DNA of 64,000 bases from Palsa-504 sp963753225 (GTDB taxonomy: Bacteria; Actinomycetota; Actinomycetes; Streptosporangiales; Streptosporangiaceae): the NCBI GenBank assembly GCA_963753225.1, contig CAVWBQ010000047.1, positions 186,001 through 250,000 on the forward strand, written 5' to 3'. This document shows, piece by piece, positions 9,072-17,371 of the stretch. The notes under the pieces are model-generated. The model saw only the letters and a program-made list of their open reading frames with translations, searched no databases and was not told the origin of the DNA. The translations under genes and the position numbers were made by a program. Positions within the stretch are counted from its first letter, which is position 1. Each line of letters starts with the position of its first letter.

Positions 9072-10259
9072 TCAGGGGTTAAGTTCACGCGCCCGCCGCC
9101 GGGCCCAGTCGTCGACGGCCAGCACGTCCGCCACGGTGGTGACGGCCGTGCGCGCGGCGTCATGCTCTGAGACTATCCGGGCCACGGTGTCAACAATCCG
9201 GGGAAAGCCGATCCTTCCCGCCTGGAAATCCGCCACGCACGCCTCGTTCGCCGCGTTGTACACCGCGGGCGCGGTGCCCCCGGCCGCGGCCGCCTCCCGG
9301 GCCAGCGCGACCGCGGGGAAGGCCGCGTCGTCGAGCGGCTCGAAGGTCCACGTCGCCGCCGTGGACCAGTCCAGGCCCGGCGCGGCCCCCGGCACCCGGT
9401 CGGGCCATGCCATGCCGAGCGAGATCGGCAGCCGCATGTCCGGCGGGGACGCCTGGATGATCGTCGCGCCGTCGGAGAACTCCACCATCGAGTGCACGAT
9501 CGACTGGGGGTGCACCACCACGTCGATCCGGTCAAGCCCGAAGCCGAACAGCAGGTGGGCCTCGATCACCTCGAGTCCCTTGTTCACCAGCGTGGCGGAG
9601 TTGATCGTGACCAGCGGGCCCATGTTCCACGTGGGGTGGGCGAGCGCCTGCTCCGGCGTGACGTTCTCCAGCTTGTCCCGGCTCCAGCCGCGGAACGGGC
9701 CGCCGCTCGCGGTGAGCACCAGGCGGAGCACCTCGGACTCGCGCCCGGCGCGCAGGCACTGCGCGATCGTGGAGTGTTCGGAGTCGACCGGGACGATCTG
9801 CCCCGGTTTGGCCCGGCTGGTGACCAGCGGGCCGCCGATGATCAGCGACTCCTTGTTGGCCAGGGCCAGCACCCGGCCGGCGTCCAGCGCGGCCAGCGTG
9901 GCCTGCAGCCCGGCCGCGCCGGTCACCCCGTTGAGCACCACGTCGCACGGCCACGCCGCCACCTCGCTGACCGCGTCCGGCCCGGAGAGGATCTGGGGCT
10001 GCGGGTGGCGGTGGGGCTGGAGGTGGTGATGGTGCTGGAGGTGGGACCGGACCCCGGCCGCGGCGGCCGGGCTGGCAACGGCGACCGCGGCCGGCCCGAA
10101 CTCGGCCGCCTGCCGGGCCAGCAGGTCCGGCTGGCCGCCGCCGGCGGCCAGCGCCACCACCAGGAACCGGTCCGGATTGCGCCGGATAATGTCAAGCGCC
10201 TGGGTACCGATCGAGCCGGTCGAGCCGAGGATCACGACCTCGCGGGGCTGGGATTCCAC
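9072..10259 (-). CDS. dxr: 1-deoxy-D-xylulose 5-phosphate reductoisomerase
   Basis: NADPH-dependent enzyme for the committed step of the MEP pathway, DXP to MEP. The NADPH fold starts at once (VVILGSTGSIGTQALDII) and catalytic segments include ALANKESLIIGG, VDSEHSTIAQCL and MNATLVNKGLEVIEAH-like ITINSATLVNKG. I chose the GTG at 10259 (395 residues) because the family N-terminus fits there, although the frame runs on to 10571. Residues 71-89 form an unusual His/Gln/Pro-rich stretch, discussed as a finding. First gene of the dxr, protease, ispG group. Confidence 0.93.
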   Translation of the reverse strand: MESQPREVVILGSTGSIGTQALDIIRRNPDRFLVVALAAGGGQPDLLARQAAEFGPAAVAVASPAAAAGVRSHLQHHHHLQPHRHPQPQILSGPDAVSEVAAWPCDVVLNGVTGAAGLQATLAALDAGRVLALANKESLIIGGPLVTSRAKPGQIVPVDSEHSTIAQCLRAGRESEVLRLVLTASGGPFRGWSRDKLENVTPEQALAHPTWNMGPLVTINSATLVNKGLEVIEAHLLFGFGLDRIDVVVHPQSIVHSMVEFSDGATIIQASPPDMRLPISLGMAWPDRVPGAAPGLDWSTAATWTFEPLDDAAFPAVALAREAAAAGGTAPAVYNAANEACVADFQAGRIGFPRIVDTVARIVSEHDAARTAVTTVADVLAVDDWARRRARELNP

Positions 10260-10341
10260 CGGACCATTGTCCGCTACCCGCACCGCTGGCCGCGCCGCCG
10301 CCCTGACATTAGTGTCGGGGCGGCGGCGCGGCCGTCGTTCT

Positions 10342-12777
10342 CTACAGGTGCCTGGCCAGCAACCCCGCGGCGGCGATGATGCCCTTGCAGGCGGCCGTCT
10401 GGCCGGCCGCGCCGGCGATCGGCCGGCCGCCGAAGGCGGCCGCCTCGAGCTCGCCCTTGACCCGCAGCGCGAGCGAGTCACGGAGCTTGTCGAGCCCGGC
10501 GAGGCTGGCGTCGACCGCCCGGTACCTGGCGTCACCCGGGGTGCTCGACTCGATGGCGGCCGTCGAGGCATGCAGGGTGAAGGCCCCGAACTGGCCGACG
10601 CTGGAGTTGAGCTGCTTGTAGCAGGCCCCCAGGCTGGCCACGCCCGGCGCGGCCAGCGCGCGGTTCGGCGCGGTCAGGATCTCGGTGATCACCCGGCCGT
10701 CGTGCTCGTAGTCGTCCTTCAGCCCGGTCAGGTAGATCAGCGTCGGCCGGATGTCGGTCTCGTCCACCCAGGTACCGGTGGTGCCGCTGTTGACCACTTC
10801 GGTCTGGCCGCTGTTCGGGCCGGCCGAGTTCGGTCCGTTGGCCGCCGAGGTGCCGTCGAGGCCGAGATGCCTGACGCCGGGACCGGCGAAGGCCGTGTAG
10901 TTCGTGTTGATCTCCGCGGCGTAGTCACCGTGGTTGTAGGCGAAGCCGGGGTTCTGCGTCACGCAGCCGGCCGCCGGGCAGGTGGTCGAGCCCGAGGACA
11001 GGAAGTAGTCCGGCTTGGCGAACAGCGCGAACGTCGGCGTCCTGGCCGGGTCGGCGTTGACCATGTGCAGGATCGCCTCCTCGGCCGGGTCGGCCAGGTA
11101 GTTCGCGATCTTCTGGGTGGTGCCCGTGTAGGGGTTGGCCGCGGTCAGCCCGGCCACGTCCCGTTCCAGCGTGCGCACCTGCGGGACGTTCGGCCCCGGC
11201 TTGCCGGTGACGTAGAACTCCGGCGCGCTGTCGTTCTCCAGGCTGAACGGCGTGGTGTTGTTCTTCTGCGTGGCCAGCAGGCCGGTCATGTTGCCCGCCA
11301 GTTCGCCGAACGACCCGGCCGGGTAAGAGCACGGCGTGGTCACGCCGTCGCAGCTGGCCGGGGTCGGCTGGATGGCCCGGCCCACGTTGGCGCCGGCCAC
11401 GTGGTCGCCCTCGTCCGAGCTGAGCTCGAACAGCGTGTTGGCCGGGGTGATGCCGTCCTTGGCCAGCCGCTGGAAGAACGCGCCGAACGCGGTGTTGTAG
11501 TACTGCGCCTGGGCGATGTAGCACGCAGTGCCCGGGCCGAGCGCGGCGGGCGCGCCCTTGCACGCGGCCAGGCCCGGGATGTTCTCGTTGCCGTGGATGT
11601 CGGCAACGTAGCCGTTCACCACGGGGACGCCGGACTCCAGCATGTCCGCCATGTAGGCCAGCGACTGGGACGCGTTGATCGGGCCGAACCCGGGGAAGCC
11701 GGGGTGGTTGGTGAGGAACGCGCCGTTGATCTGGTTGCCGTTCTCGTCCACCAGGTTCCCGGCCGCGTTGGTGACCTGGAACCCGTTGCGGCTCAGGTCG
11801 GGCGTGCCCGCGCCGAGCTGCGGCGCCACGTACCGGTGGCCGAACAGCGCCTGGAACCCGCCGTATCCGCCCGGCTCGTCCGGCAGCAGGTCGGACACCG
11901 CGGTCGCCGACGCGTCAGTCTGCCCGAACTTCACGCCCTTGGCGGTGGCGCAGAACGCGTTGCCCTGGGCGCAGTGCACGCCGATGCCAACGTAGTCCGC
12001 GGTCTCTGCGTCCTTGAACGAGTCGGTGTCGGCGTTCAGCTGCTGGTCTTCCGGCGACCCGGCGCCGAAGACCTTGGGGATGTCGACCCCGGTGTTCTCC
12101 AGCTCCTGGTTGGCCGTGGCCACCTCGCCGACGTCGCAGCCGGCCCGGGTGTACGGCACCCAGGGCGCCGGGGTGACGGTGTCCGGCGCGGCGGGGTGCG
12201 CCGCGGTGGCCGGCGGGACCGGCGAGTAGACCATGCTCGGGTTGGTGTCGTGGCCGGCGCTCGGCGGGCTCTTGGTGTCGAAGACAGGATCGGTCCAGTA
12301 GGCGAAGGAGCCCGCGGGGTCGGTGGTCCCGTCCGTGTTGTAGGCCTGGTAGCTGTTGGAGATCGGCATGCCGTGCCGGTCGCCGTACAGGCCGGTGAGC
12401 GTGGTCAGGATGTTGTCGCCGGTATGCGCGATGAGCGGCGTGTGGTTGTTGGACAGGAACGTGCCGTTGCTGGTGAAGAAGTTCAGCAGGTTCGGTATCT
12501 GCTCCAGGTCGGACGGGACGTTCGGGTTGTCCCTGAAGTAATGCACGTTGTCGAACACGAGCGTGACCACGTGCTTGACGCCGTTGCCCAGCTGGCACGA
12601 CGTGCCGGCGGTTGCCGCCGCGGGCTCCGCGGCTCTCGCCGCGGCGCCGGTCGCGGCCATCGAGGTCCCCGCCAGGCCCAGCGTGCCGAGCAGCGTCGCC
12701 GAGCTGGCGGCCGCGCTGACGCGGAACCAGGCCGCGTGGCGGCCTGCGCGCCGGTGCGCGTCCCGTCCTTTCCTCAT
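10342..12777 (-). CDS. Secreted phosphoesterase of the alkaline phosphatase superfamily
   Basis: An exported 811-residue protein. A positively charged N-terminus (RKGRDAHRRAGRH) precedes a hydrophobic signal segment and an Ala-rich cleavage zone. The mature part begins with KHVVTLVFDNVHY, a metal-binding Asp region, followed by NHTPLIAHT, where the nucleophilic Thr would lie. Later come SSDEGDH and AYNHGDY, expected metal ligands. I chose the ATG at 12777, which has GAGGAAAG upstream; a GTG at 12792 would swallow that site. The likely role is phosphate release from extracellular esters or nucleotides. A palindrome at 12916-12935 lies about 140 bp upstream. Confidence 0.85.
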   Translation of the reverse strand: MRKGRDAHRRAGRHAAWFRVSAAASSATLLGTLGLAGTSMAATGAAARAAEPAAATAGTSCQLGNGVKHVVTLVFDNVHYFRDNPNVPSDLEQIPNLLNFFTSNGTFLSNNHTPLIAHTGDNILTTLTGLYGDRHGMPISNSYQAYNTDGTTDPAGSFAYWTDPVFDTKSPPSAGHDTNPSMVYSPVPPATAAHPAAPDTVTPAPWVPYTRAGCDVGEVATANQELENTGVDIPKVFGAGSPEDQQLNADTDSFKDAETADYVGIGVHCAQGNAFCATAKGVKFGQTDASATAVSDLLPDEPGGYGGFQALFGHRYVAPQLGAGTPDLSRNGFQVTNAAGNLVDENGNQINGAFLTNHPGFPGFGPINASQSLAYMADMLESGVPVVNGYVADIHGNENIPGLAACKGAPAALGPGTACYIAQAQYYNTAFGAFFQRLAKDGITPANTLFELSSDEGDHVAGANVGRAIQPTPASCDGVTTPCSYPAGSFGELAGNMTGLLATQKNNTTPFSLENDSAPEFYVTGKPGPNVPQVRTLERDVAGLTAANPYTGTTQKIANYLADPAEEAILHMVNADPARTPTFALFAKPDYFLSSGSTTCPAAGCVTQNPGFAYNHGDYAAEINTNYTAFAGPGVRHLGLDGTSAANGPNSAGPNSGQTEVVNSGTTGTWVDETDIRPTLIYLTGLKDDYEHDGRVITEILTAPNRALAAPGVASLGACYKQLNSSVGQFGAFTLHASTAAIESSTPGDARYRAVDASLAGLDKLRDSLALRVKGELEAAAFGGRPIAGAAGQTAACKGIIAAAGLLARHL

Positions 12778-12915
12778 GAGCTTTCCTCTCACGCTTCAAG
12801 CGCGGGCCGCCAATCCGGCACCGCGCGAGAGCCCACGATGCCACGCTTTGATCACGCTCAGAAGAAGCTTTGAGGAGTCTTTTTGTGTAAATCTGGTGAA
12901 ACAACGGTCACTGTT

Positions 12916-12935
12916 TTGTTTGAACGTCCAAACAA
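12916..12935. promoter_or_regulatory. 20-bp palindrome upstream of the secreted phosphoesterase
   Basis: TTGTTTG and CAAACAA are perfect 7-bp inverted arms around AACGTC, in an AT-rich patch unlike its surroundings. It is about 140 bp from the phosphoesterase start and 77 bp past the end of the pterin dehydratase gene, so it is probably an operator for the former. No family can be assigned. Confidence 0.45.
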
Positions 12936-13012
12936 GTCCTAACGGGTGCGGCCGATCGCCCCCCGGCGCCGGCCCGGCGCGGCACGGGTTTCATGAGGAG
13001 CGCGGCGCTCCT

Positions 13013-13288
13013 TCAGAGCGCGGCGATCTGGCGGGCCAGGGCGAAGTCGCTGGCGGTGAGGCCGCCGGCCGAGTGGGTGCTGAGGGTCAGCGTCACCTTG
13101 TTCCAGTTGATGGTGACGTCGGGGTGATGGTTGGCGGTCTCGGCCAGGTAGGCGACGGCACCGAGGTAGAGCAGGGCGTCGCGGAAGTCGGCACGTTCGG
13201 TGACCGTGGTGATGGAGCTGCCGTCGCGGGTCCACGCGGGGACCGTGGCGAGCTCTTCGCTGATCTGGGTCTCGGTGAGCAGGCTCAT
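13013..13288 (-). CDS. 4a-hydroxytetrahydrobiopterin dehydratase (PCD/DCoH family)
   Basis: Small cytoplasmic enzyme, 91 residues, that dehydrates pterin carbinolamine after aromatic amino acid hydroxylation. The signature ETANHHPDVTINWNKVTLTLSTH-like region (HHPD near residue 56) supplies the catalytic His residues, and the N-terminal WTRDGSSI segment is typical. It diverges from gcvT across 22 bp. No aromatic amino acid hydroxylase is in the window, and many bacteria carry this fold without one, so the physiological substrate is uncertain. Confidence 0.9.
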   Translation of the reverse strand: MSLLTETQISEELATVPAWTRDGSSITTVTERADFRDALLYLGAVAYLAETANHHPDVTINWNKVTLTLSTHSAGGLTASDFALARQIAAL

Positions 13289-13310
13289 GCTTACGGCATA
13301 CCATTCGCTG

Positions 13311-14438
13311 GTGACATCATCAGGCGAACGGCCGAGGCAGACCCCGCTGCACGCGGTGCACGAGCGCCTCGGAGCGACGATGACCTCCTTCGCCGGCTGG
13401 CAGATGCCGCTGCGCTACGCCAGCGAGACCGCCGAGCACCAGGCGGTGCGCCGCGCGGCCGGCCTATTCGACCTATCCCACATGGGCGAGATAGCGGTGG
13501 CCGGCCCGGAGGCGGGGGCGGCCCTGGACTACGCGCTCGTCGGCAACCTGTCCGCGCTGCGGCCCGGGCGGGCCAGGTACACGATGATCTGCGCCGAGGA
13601 CGGCGGCGTCCTCGACGACCTGGTGGTGTACCGGCTGGACGAGGACGAGTTCCTGGTCATCGCCAACGCGTCCAACACGGACGTGGTGTTCGAGGCGGTC
13701 CGCGACCGGGCGGCGGGGCACGACGCCCGGGTCGCCGACGCGACCGGCGACTACGCCCTGGTTGCCATCCAGGGCCCGGAGGCGGCCGGCATCCTCGCCC
13801 CGCTGGCCGGCGACCTGGACCTCGGCGCGATCAGGTACTACGCGGGGGCGTTCGGCGAGGTGGCCGGGCGCCGGGCCTGGGTGGCGCGGACCGGGTACAC
13901 CGGCGAGGACGGCTTCGAGGTGTTCTGCCGCCCGGAGGACGCCGTGCCTGTCTGGGAGGCGCTGACCGAGGGCGGCGCCGGGGCCGACGCCGGGGCCGGC
14001 CTGGCCCCGGCCGGCCTGGCCGCCCGCGATACGCTCCGGCTAGAGGCCGGCATGCCGCTGTACGGCAACGAGCTCGGCCGGGACGTGACACCTTTCGAGG
14101 CGGGCCTAGGGCGGGTGGTGAAGTTCGACAAGCCGGGCGAGTTCGTCGGCCGCGAGGCCCTGGCCGCCCGCGCTTCCTCCGGCCCTCTCCGGCGCCTGGT
14201 CGGCCTGACCGTCCAGTCCCGCCGGATCGCCAGGCACGGCTACCCTGTCCTCGCCGACGGGAAAGCCTGCGGGACCGTCACGAGCGGGGCCCCGTCCCCC
14301 ACCCTCGGCGTGCCGATCGCGATGGCGTACCTCGAGCCGGGGGCCGACGGGGATGATCATGAGCTGGCCGTGGACGTCAGGGGTACACAAGTGCCAGCCC
14401 AGCTGACTGACTTGCCGTTTTACCGGAGGAGACAATAA
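13311..14438 (+). CDS. gcvT: Glycine cleavage system T protein (aminomethyltransferase)
   Basis: Transfers the methylene group of the aminomethyl-lipoyl H protein to tetrahydrofolate, releasing ammonia. The N-terminus TPLHAVHERLGATMTSFAGW, FDLSHMGEI and the ARTGYTGEDGFEVF segment are diagnostic, and the C-terminal GTVTSGAPSPTLGVPIAMAY is the usual barrel. I chose the GTG at 13311, which gives 375 residues; the open frame reaches back to 13200 across the divergent pterin dehydratase gene. It is followed after 2 bp by gcvH. No glycine riboswitch fits in the 22-bp upstream gap. Confidence 0.95.
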   Translation: MTSSGERPRQTPLHAVHERLGATMTSFAGWQMPLRYASETAEHQAVRRAAGLFDLSHMGEIAVAGPEAGAALDYALVGNLSALRPGRARYTMICAEDGGVLDDLVVYRLDEDEFLVIANASNTDVVFEAVRDRAAGHDARVADATGDYALVAIQGPEAAGILAPLAGDLDLGAIRYYAGAFGEVAGRRAWVARTGYTGEDGFEVFCRPEDAVPVWEALTEGGAGADAGAGLAPAGLAARDTLRLEAGMPLYGNELGRDVTPFEAGLGRVVKFDKPGEFVGREALAARASSGPLRRLVGLTVQSRRIARHGYPVLADGKACGTVTSGAPSPTLGVPIAMAYLEPGADGDDHELAVDVRGTQVPAQLTDLPFYRRRQ

Positions 14439-14440
14439 CG

Positions 14441-14842
14441 ATGAGCGTTCCAGCCGATCTGCGCTACACCCCCGAGCACGAGTGGGTCTCGATCGAGGGG
14501 ACCACCGTCTCGGTCGGCATCACCGAGTACGCGGCCCAGCAGCTCGGCAACGTGGTCTACCTCTCACTGCCGACCGCCGGCGCGAGCGTCACCGCCGGCG
14601 AGCCCTGCGGGGAGGTGGAGTCGGTCAAGTCCGTGAGCGACCTGTACTCCCCGGTGGACGGCGAGGTCATCGAGGTCAACAGCGAGCTCGAGGACGACCC
14701 GTCCCTGGTCAACGCCGAACCTTTCACGGCCGGCTGGATGTTCAGGGTCCGCGTCGCCAAGGACGGCAAAGGGGACGCGGTGCTGCCGCCCGACCTGCTG
14801 TCGGCCGCGGAGTACGAAGAGCTGACCAAGAGCGCCGGCTGA
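14441..14842 (+). CDS. gcvH: Glycine cleavage system H protein
   Basis: Lipoylated shuttle protein of the glycine cleavage complex. The lipoylation motif GEVESVKSVSD places the modified Lys at residue 63 of 133, and YTPEHEWV opens the fold. The ribosome-binding site GGAGG lies in the last codons of gcvT, so the two are co-translated. P and L proteins are not in this window. A single-letter Ala/Gly-rich shadow in another frame is not a gene. Confidence 0.96.
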   Translation: MSVPADLRYTPEHEWVSIEGTTVSVGITEYAAQQLGNVVYLSLPTAGASVTAGEPCGEVESVKSVSDLYSPVDGEVIEVNSELEDDPSLVNAEPFTAGWMFRVRVAKDGKGDAVLPPDLLSAAEYEELTKSAG

Positions 14843-14874
14843 AAGCTCGCGCTCGGCGGCCGGCCCTCCGGGGT

Positions 14875-15132
14875 TTAGCGCTTGCGGCGGCGCACGAGAA
14901 ATATCACGCTGACGCTGATGAGGACGGCCGCGGCGGCGGCGCCCGCTATCAGCGGGTCGACCTGGCCGGCGCGCTGGCGGGCCTGCTCCATCGCCCTGCG
15001 CACGTTCCTCTTCGGGCTCACCCGGTCGGAGATGGCGTCGATGGTGCGCGCCAGCTCCGCGCGGGTGCGGTCGATGTCCGCCACCAGCGCGTCCTGATTG
15101 ACGGGCTTGGCGTCGGTCTCCGCGTCCGCCAT
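14875..15132 (-). CDS. DUF3618 membrane protein
   Basis: An 85-residue protein with the DUF3618 pattern: a soluble N-terminal segment (DALVADIDRTRAELARTIDAISDRVSP), an Arg-rich amphipathic linker, one membrane helix (about residues 60-80) and a basic RRRKR tail facing the cytoplasm. The family is common in actinomycetes, often near other small membrane stress genes; its function is unknown. It converges with gcvH across 32 bp. Confidence 0.85.
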   Translation of the reverse strand: MADAETDAKPVNQDALVADIDRTRAELARTIDAISDRVSPKRNVRRAMEQARQRAGQVDPLIAGAAAAAVLISVSVIFLVRRRKR

Positions 15133-15187
15133 GTGATGCTCCGTTCCTTTACTGCCGCAGTCACCCCGCCCGTTCGGGATGAAGGGT

Positions 15188-16000
15188 TCATTGTGTCAGG
15201 TCCACCACAACCTTTACATCACCTGGCTGCCTGGCAAGCCCTTCCTGCCAGCCGGACAGCGGCACGCGCCGGCTGATCAGGGCGCCGAGCCAGGCCGGGT
15301 CGGCCCGCGCCAGCGCCTCGACGGCCTGCTCGTAGTGACGGCGCGCGGCGCTCACCGTGCCGAAGATCAGCGAGTTTCCCAGCACCATCGACCGGCCGAC
15401 CCGGCTCATGTTCACCGGCATGCGGCGCTGGCCGGAGGAGATGCCGATCAGGCACATCACGCCCGCCTGGGCGAGCTTTCCTGACAGCTCGACCACCAGC
15501 TCGCCGGCGCCGGTGCACTCGAGCACGACATCCGGGCGCAGGTCCAGAGCGCCGACCGGACCGTGGTGGTAGGTCGCGCCGAGCGCCGCGACCAGGACCG
15601 GCTTGGGCCCGGCGGTGACCCGGTCGAAGACGTGCACCTGGTAGCCGCGCTGGCGGCCGAGCAGGGCGGCGAGCATGCCGATGGGGCCGGGCTGGCCGTC
15701 CGCGCAGGCCGGGCAGGGGACCGGGTCCGGGCGGCGCACCACGCCGGTCACCAGGTCACCGGGCCGGACCGGCGCGTCCGCGGGGGCCTCGAGGACCCGG
15801 CCGAGGGATTCGTGCCCGATCACCAGCCGCGGGCCTTCGTCCGGCGGTTGCCCGCCGCCTCGCAGGATCTCCGCGTCGGTCCCGCAGATGCCGGCCAGCA
15901 ACCCCTCGACCAGGACGGAGCCTTCCGCAGGCGGCGGGTCGGGCAGCTCGGCGACCAGCTCCGAGCCTGGACAGCCCGGGGTCACGCTCATCGCCTTCAT
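15188..16000 (-). pseudogene. Zinc-dependent glucose/alcohol dehydrogenase with internal in-frame deletion
   Basis: Medium-chain dehydrogenase of the glucose dehydrogenase type, 270 residues where relatives have about 350. The N-terminal zinc half is intact through GICGTDAEILRGG, GHESLGRV and PVPCPACADG. The next residues are PGPIGMLAALLGRQRG, the end of the Rossmann GxGPIG turn. The structural-zinc Cys set, the central helix and the first strand of the cofactor fold are therefore missing at the junction near 15700-15715, while the frame stays open to the end. It should not bind NAD(P) or zinc normally, so I call it a decayed gene. A collapsed assembly could look the same. Confidence 0.7.
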
Positions 16001-16330
16001 GGTCAGTGAATTTATCCAGTCAGGCCCGTCCCTCTAGTGGCGGGGTGGACCGCCAGGAGCCGCGGTACGCGGGGGAGCTATGGGCCACCCGCTGCCCATT
16101 CGGACGGGTGTGACGGAGGATGACCCTTCTCCTACTGGATGACACTCTCGCGGCCCTAGTGTCCGCTAAGTCTGACTTTCTGCGATTTCCTGAATGGACT
16201 GGTTCTAGTGCTTTATGCTGCCACGGGATAAGGAGGGGACTGCGACTGGCCTGGTACTCGCACGCTCTGAAGTGAACGGGTATGTACCGTCCGTGAACAG
16301 CCCCTCCTGTGGTGAGAGAGGGCTGGGGAA
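16001..16330. other. Intergenic region upstream of the orphan binding protein
   Basis: 330 bp between divergent genes. It contains the long inverted repeat described at 16231-16308 and otherwise no gene-like frame. Promoters for both flanking genes should be here but no clear -35/-10 pair stands out. Confidence 0.5.
16231..16308 (+). promoter_or_regulatory. Structured leader candidate before the orphan binding-protein gene
   Basis: AGGAGGGGACTG (16231-16242) pairs with CAGCCCCTCCT (16298-16308) apart from one bulged base, closing a loop of about 55 nt. Inside, ACGG (16276-16279) and CCGT (16287-16290) make a second hairpin. It ends about 20 nt before the start codon, where it could mask a ribosome-binding site. 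It matches none of the actinobacterial riboswitch patterns I know (TPP, SAM-IV, cobalamin, guanidine). Confidence 0.35.
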
Positions 16331-17371
16331 ATGAGAACCAGGGGTTGGCACAAGCGTGCTCTATTGGTCAGCGCCGTGGCGTTGGTGCTGGCGGCCGGCT
16401 GTTCGAGCCGGGGGGCCGCGACGGCGGCGCCGCGACTGGAAAAGACGGACCTGAACGTCGCCGTGGTTCCGGCGCTGGATTCGGCGGGCTTCTTCGTCGC
16501 GCTCTACGGGGGCCTGTTCAAGGCCGAAGGGCTGAACGTGCACTTCACCCCGGCCACCAGCAGCGAGACGGTGATCGCCGACCAGGTCAAGGGCCAGTTC
16601 GACATAACCCTCGGCAACTACGTCTCCTATATCCAGGCGCAGCAGCGGCGCGCGGCCGACCTGTACATCTTCGCCGAGGCATCGGTGATGGGCCCGGCCA
16701 CCCAGGGCATCTACACGATGCCGGGCTCGAAGGTCACGGACCTCTCCGGCCTCGCGGGCAAGACCATCGCCATCAACGCACCCAAGAACATCCTGTACCT
16801 GCTGGCCGCGTCGGTCCTGGCCGAGCACGGCATCAAGCCCAGCCTGGTCCACTTCGCCAGCATCCCGTTCCCGAGCATGACCGCCAGACTCCAGTCCGGC
16901 GCCGTCAGCGCGGCCCTGCTGCCCGAGCCCTTCGCCAGCGGCGCGGAGGAGGGGCAGGGCGCCGTGCCGCTGGCGGACCTGAACCAGGGCGCGACCACGG
17001 CCTTCCCGGTCGCGGGCTACGTGGTCACCAAGCAGTGGGCGGCAAAGTACCCGCGCACGCTGGCCGCCTTCTACAAGGCGATAGAGGAGGGCCAGCAGAT
17101 CGCGGACACCAACCGCGCCGACGTCGAGGAGGCGATGATGGACATACCCGCCCCGTTCGGCGTGTCCAGGCAGACCGCGGCCGTCCTGGCCCTGGACAAC
17201 TATCCGGTCAGCCTCGGCCCGGTCGGCAGCGTGGACAAGATCCGGCTGGAGCGCGTGGTGAACGTGATGCAGCAGTTCATCGGGTTCCCCAAGTTCAACA
17301 TCGACACGATGCTGATGCCCGGCACCCGACCCGGCAGCTTAGCTACGCACGCTGGGCCCGTGCGGCCCTGA
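16331..17371 (+). CDS. ABC transporter substrate-binding lipoprotein (SsuA/NMT1-like), orphan
   Basis: Extracellular ligand-binding lipoprotein, 346 residues. The signal ends in LVLAAGC with the lipidated Cys near residue 24. The fold is the type II, NMT1/SsuA-like kind (GFFVALYGGLFKAEGLNV, GQFDITLGNY, GKTIAINAPKN, LLPEPFAS), used for sulfonates, nitrate, thiamine precursors and similar small molecules. No permease or ATPase lies beside it; the nearest matching transporter is at 28.8-30.3 kb. Its last 29 bp overlap the convergent MFS gene. The structured leader upstream may control it. Confidence 0.85.
   Translation: MRTRGWHKRALLVSAVALVLAAGCSSRGAATAAPRLEKTDLNVAVVPALDSAGFFVALYGGLFKAEGLNVHFTPATSSETVIADQVKGQFDITLGNYVSYIQAQQRRAADLYIFAEASVMGPATQGIYTMPGSKVTDLSGLAGKTIAINAPKNILYLLAASVLAEHGIKPSLVHFASIPFPSMTARLQSGAVSAALLPEPFASGAEEGQGAVPLADLNQGATTAFPVAGYVVTKQWAAKYPRTLAAFYKAIEEGQQIADTNRADVEEAMMDIPAPFGVSRQTAAVLALDNYPVSLGPVGSVDKIRLERVVNVMQQFIGFPKFNIDTMLMPGTRPGSLATHAGPVRP

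Noticed and set aside
10177..12873. 898-residue open frame on the plus strand
   Set aside because: Antisense of the secreted phosphoesterase, which has a signal peptide, active-site motifs and a ribosome-binding site.
13289..13310. Glycine riboswitch before gcvT
   Set aside because: Only 22 bp separate gcvT from the divergent gene; no room for the aptamers.
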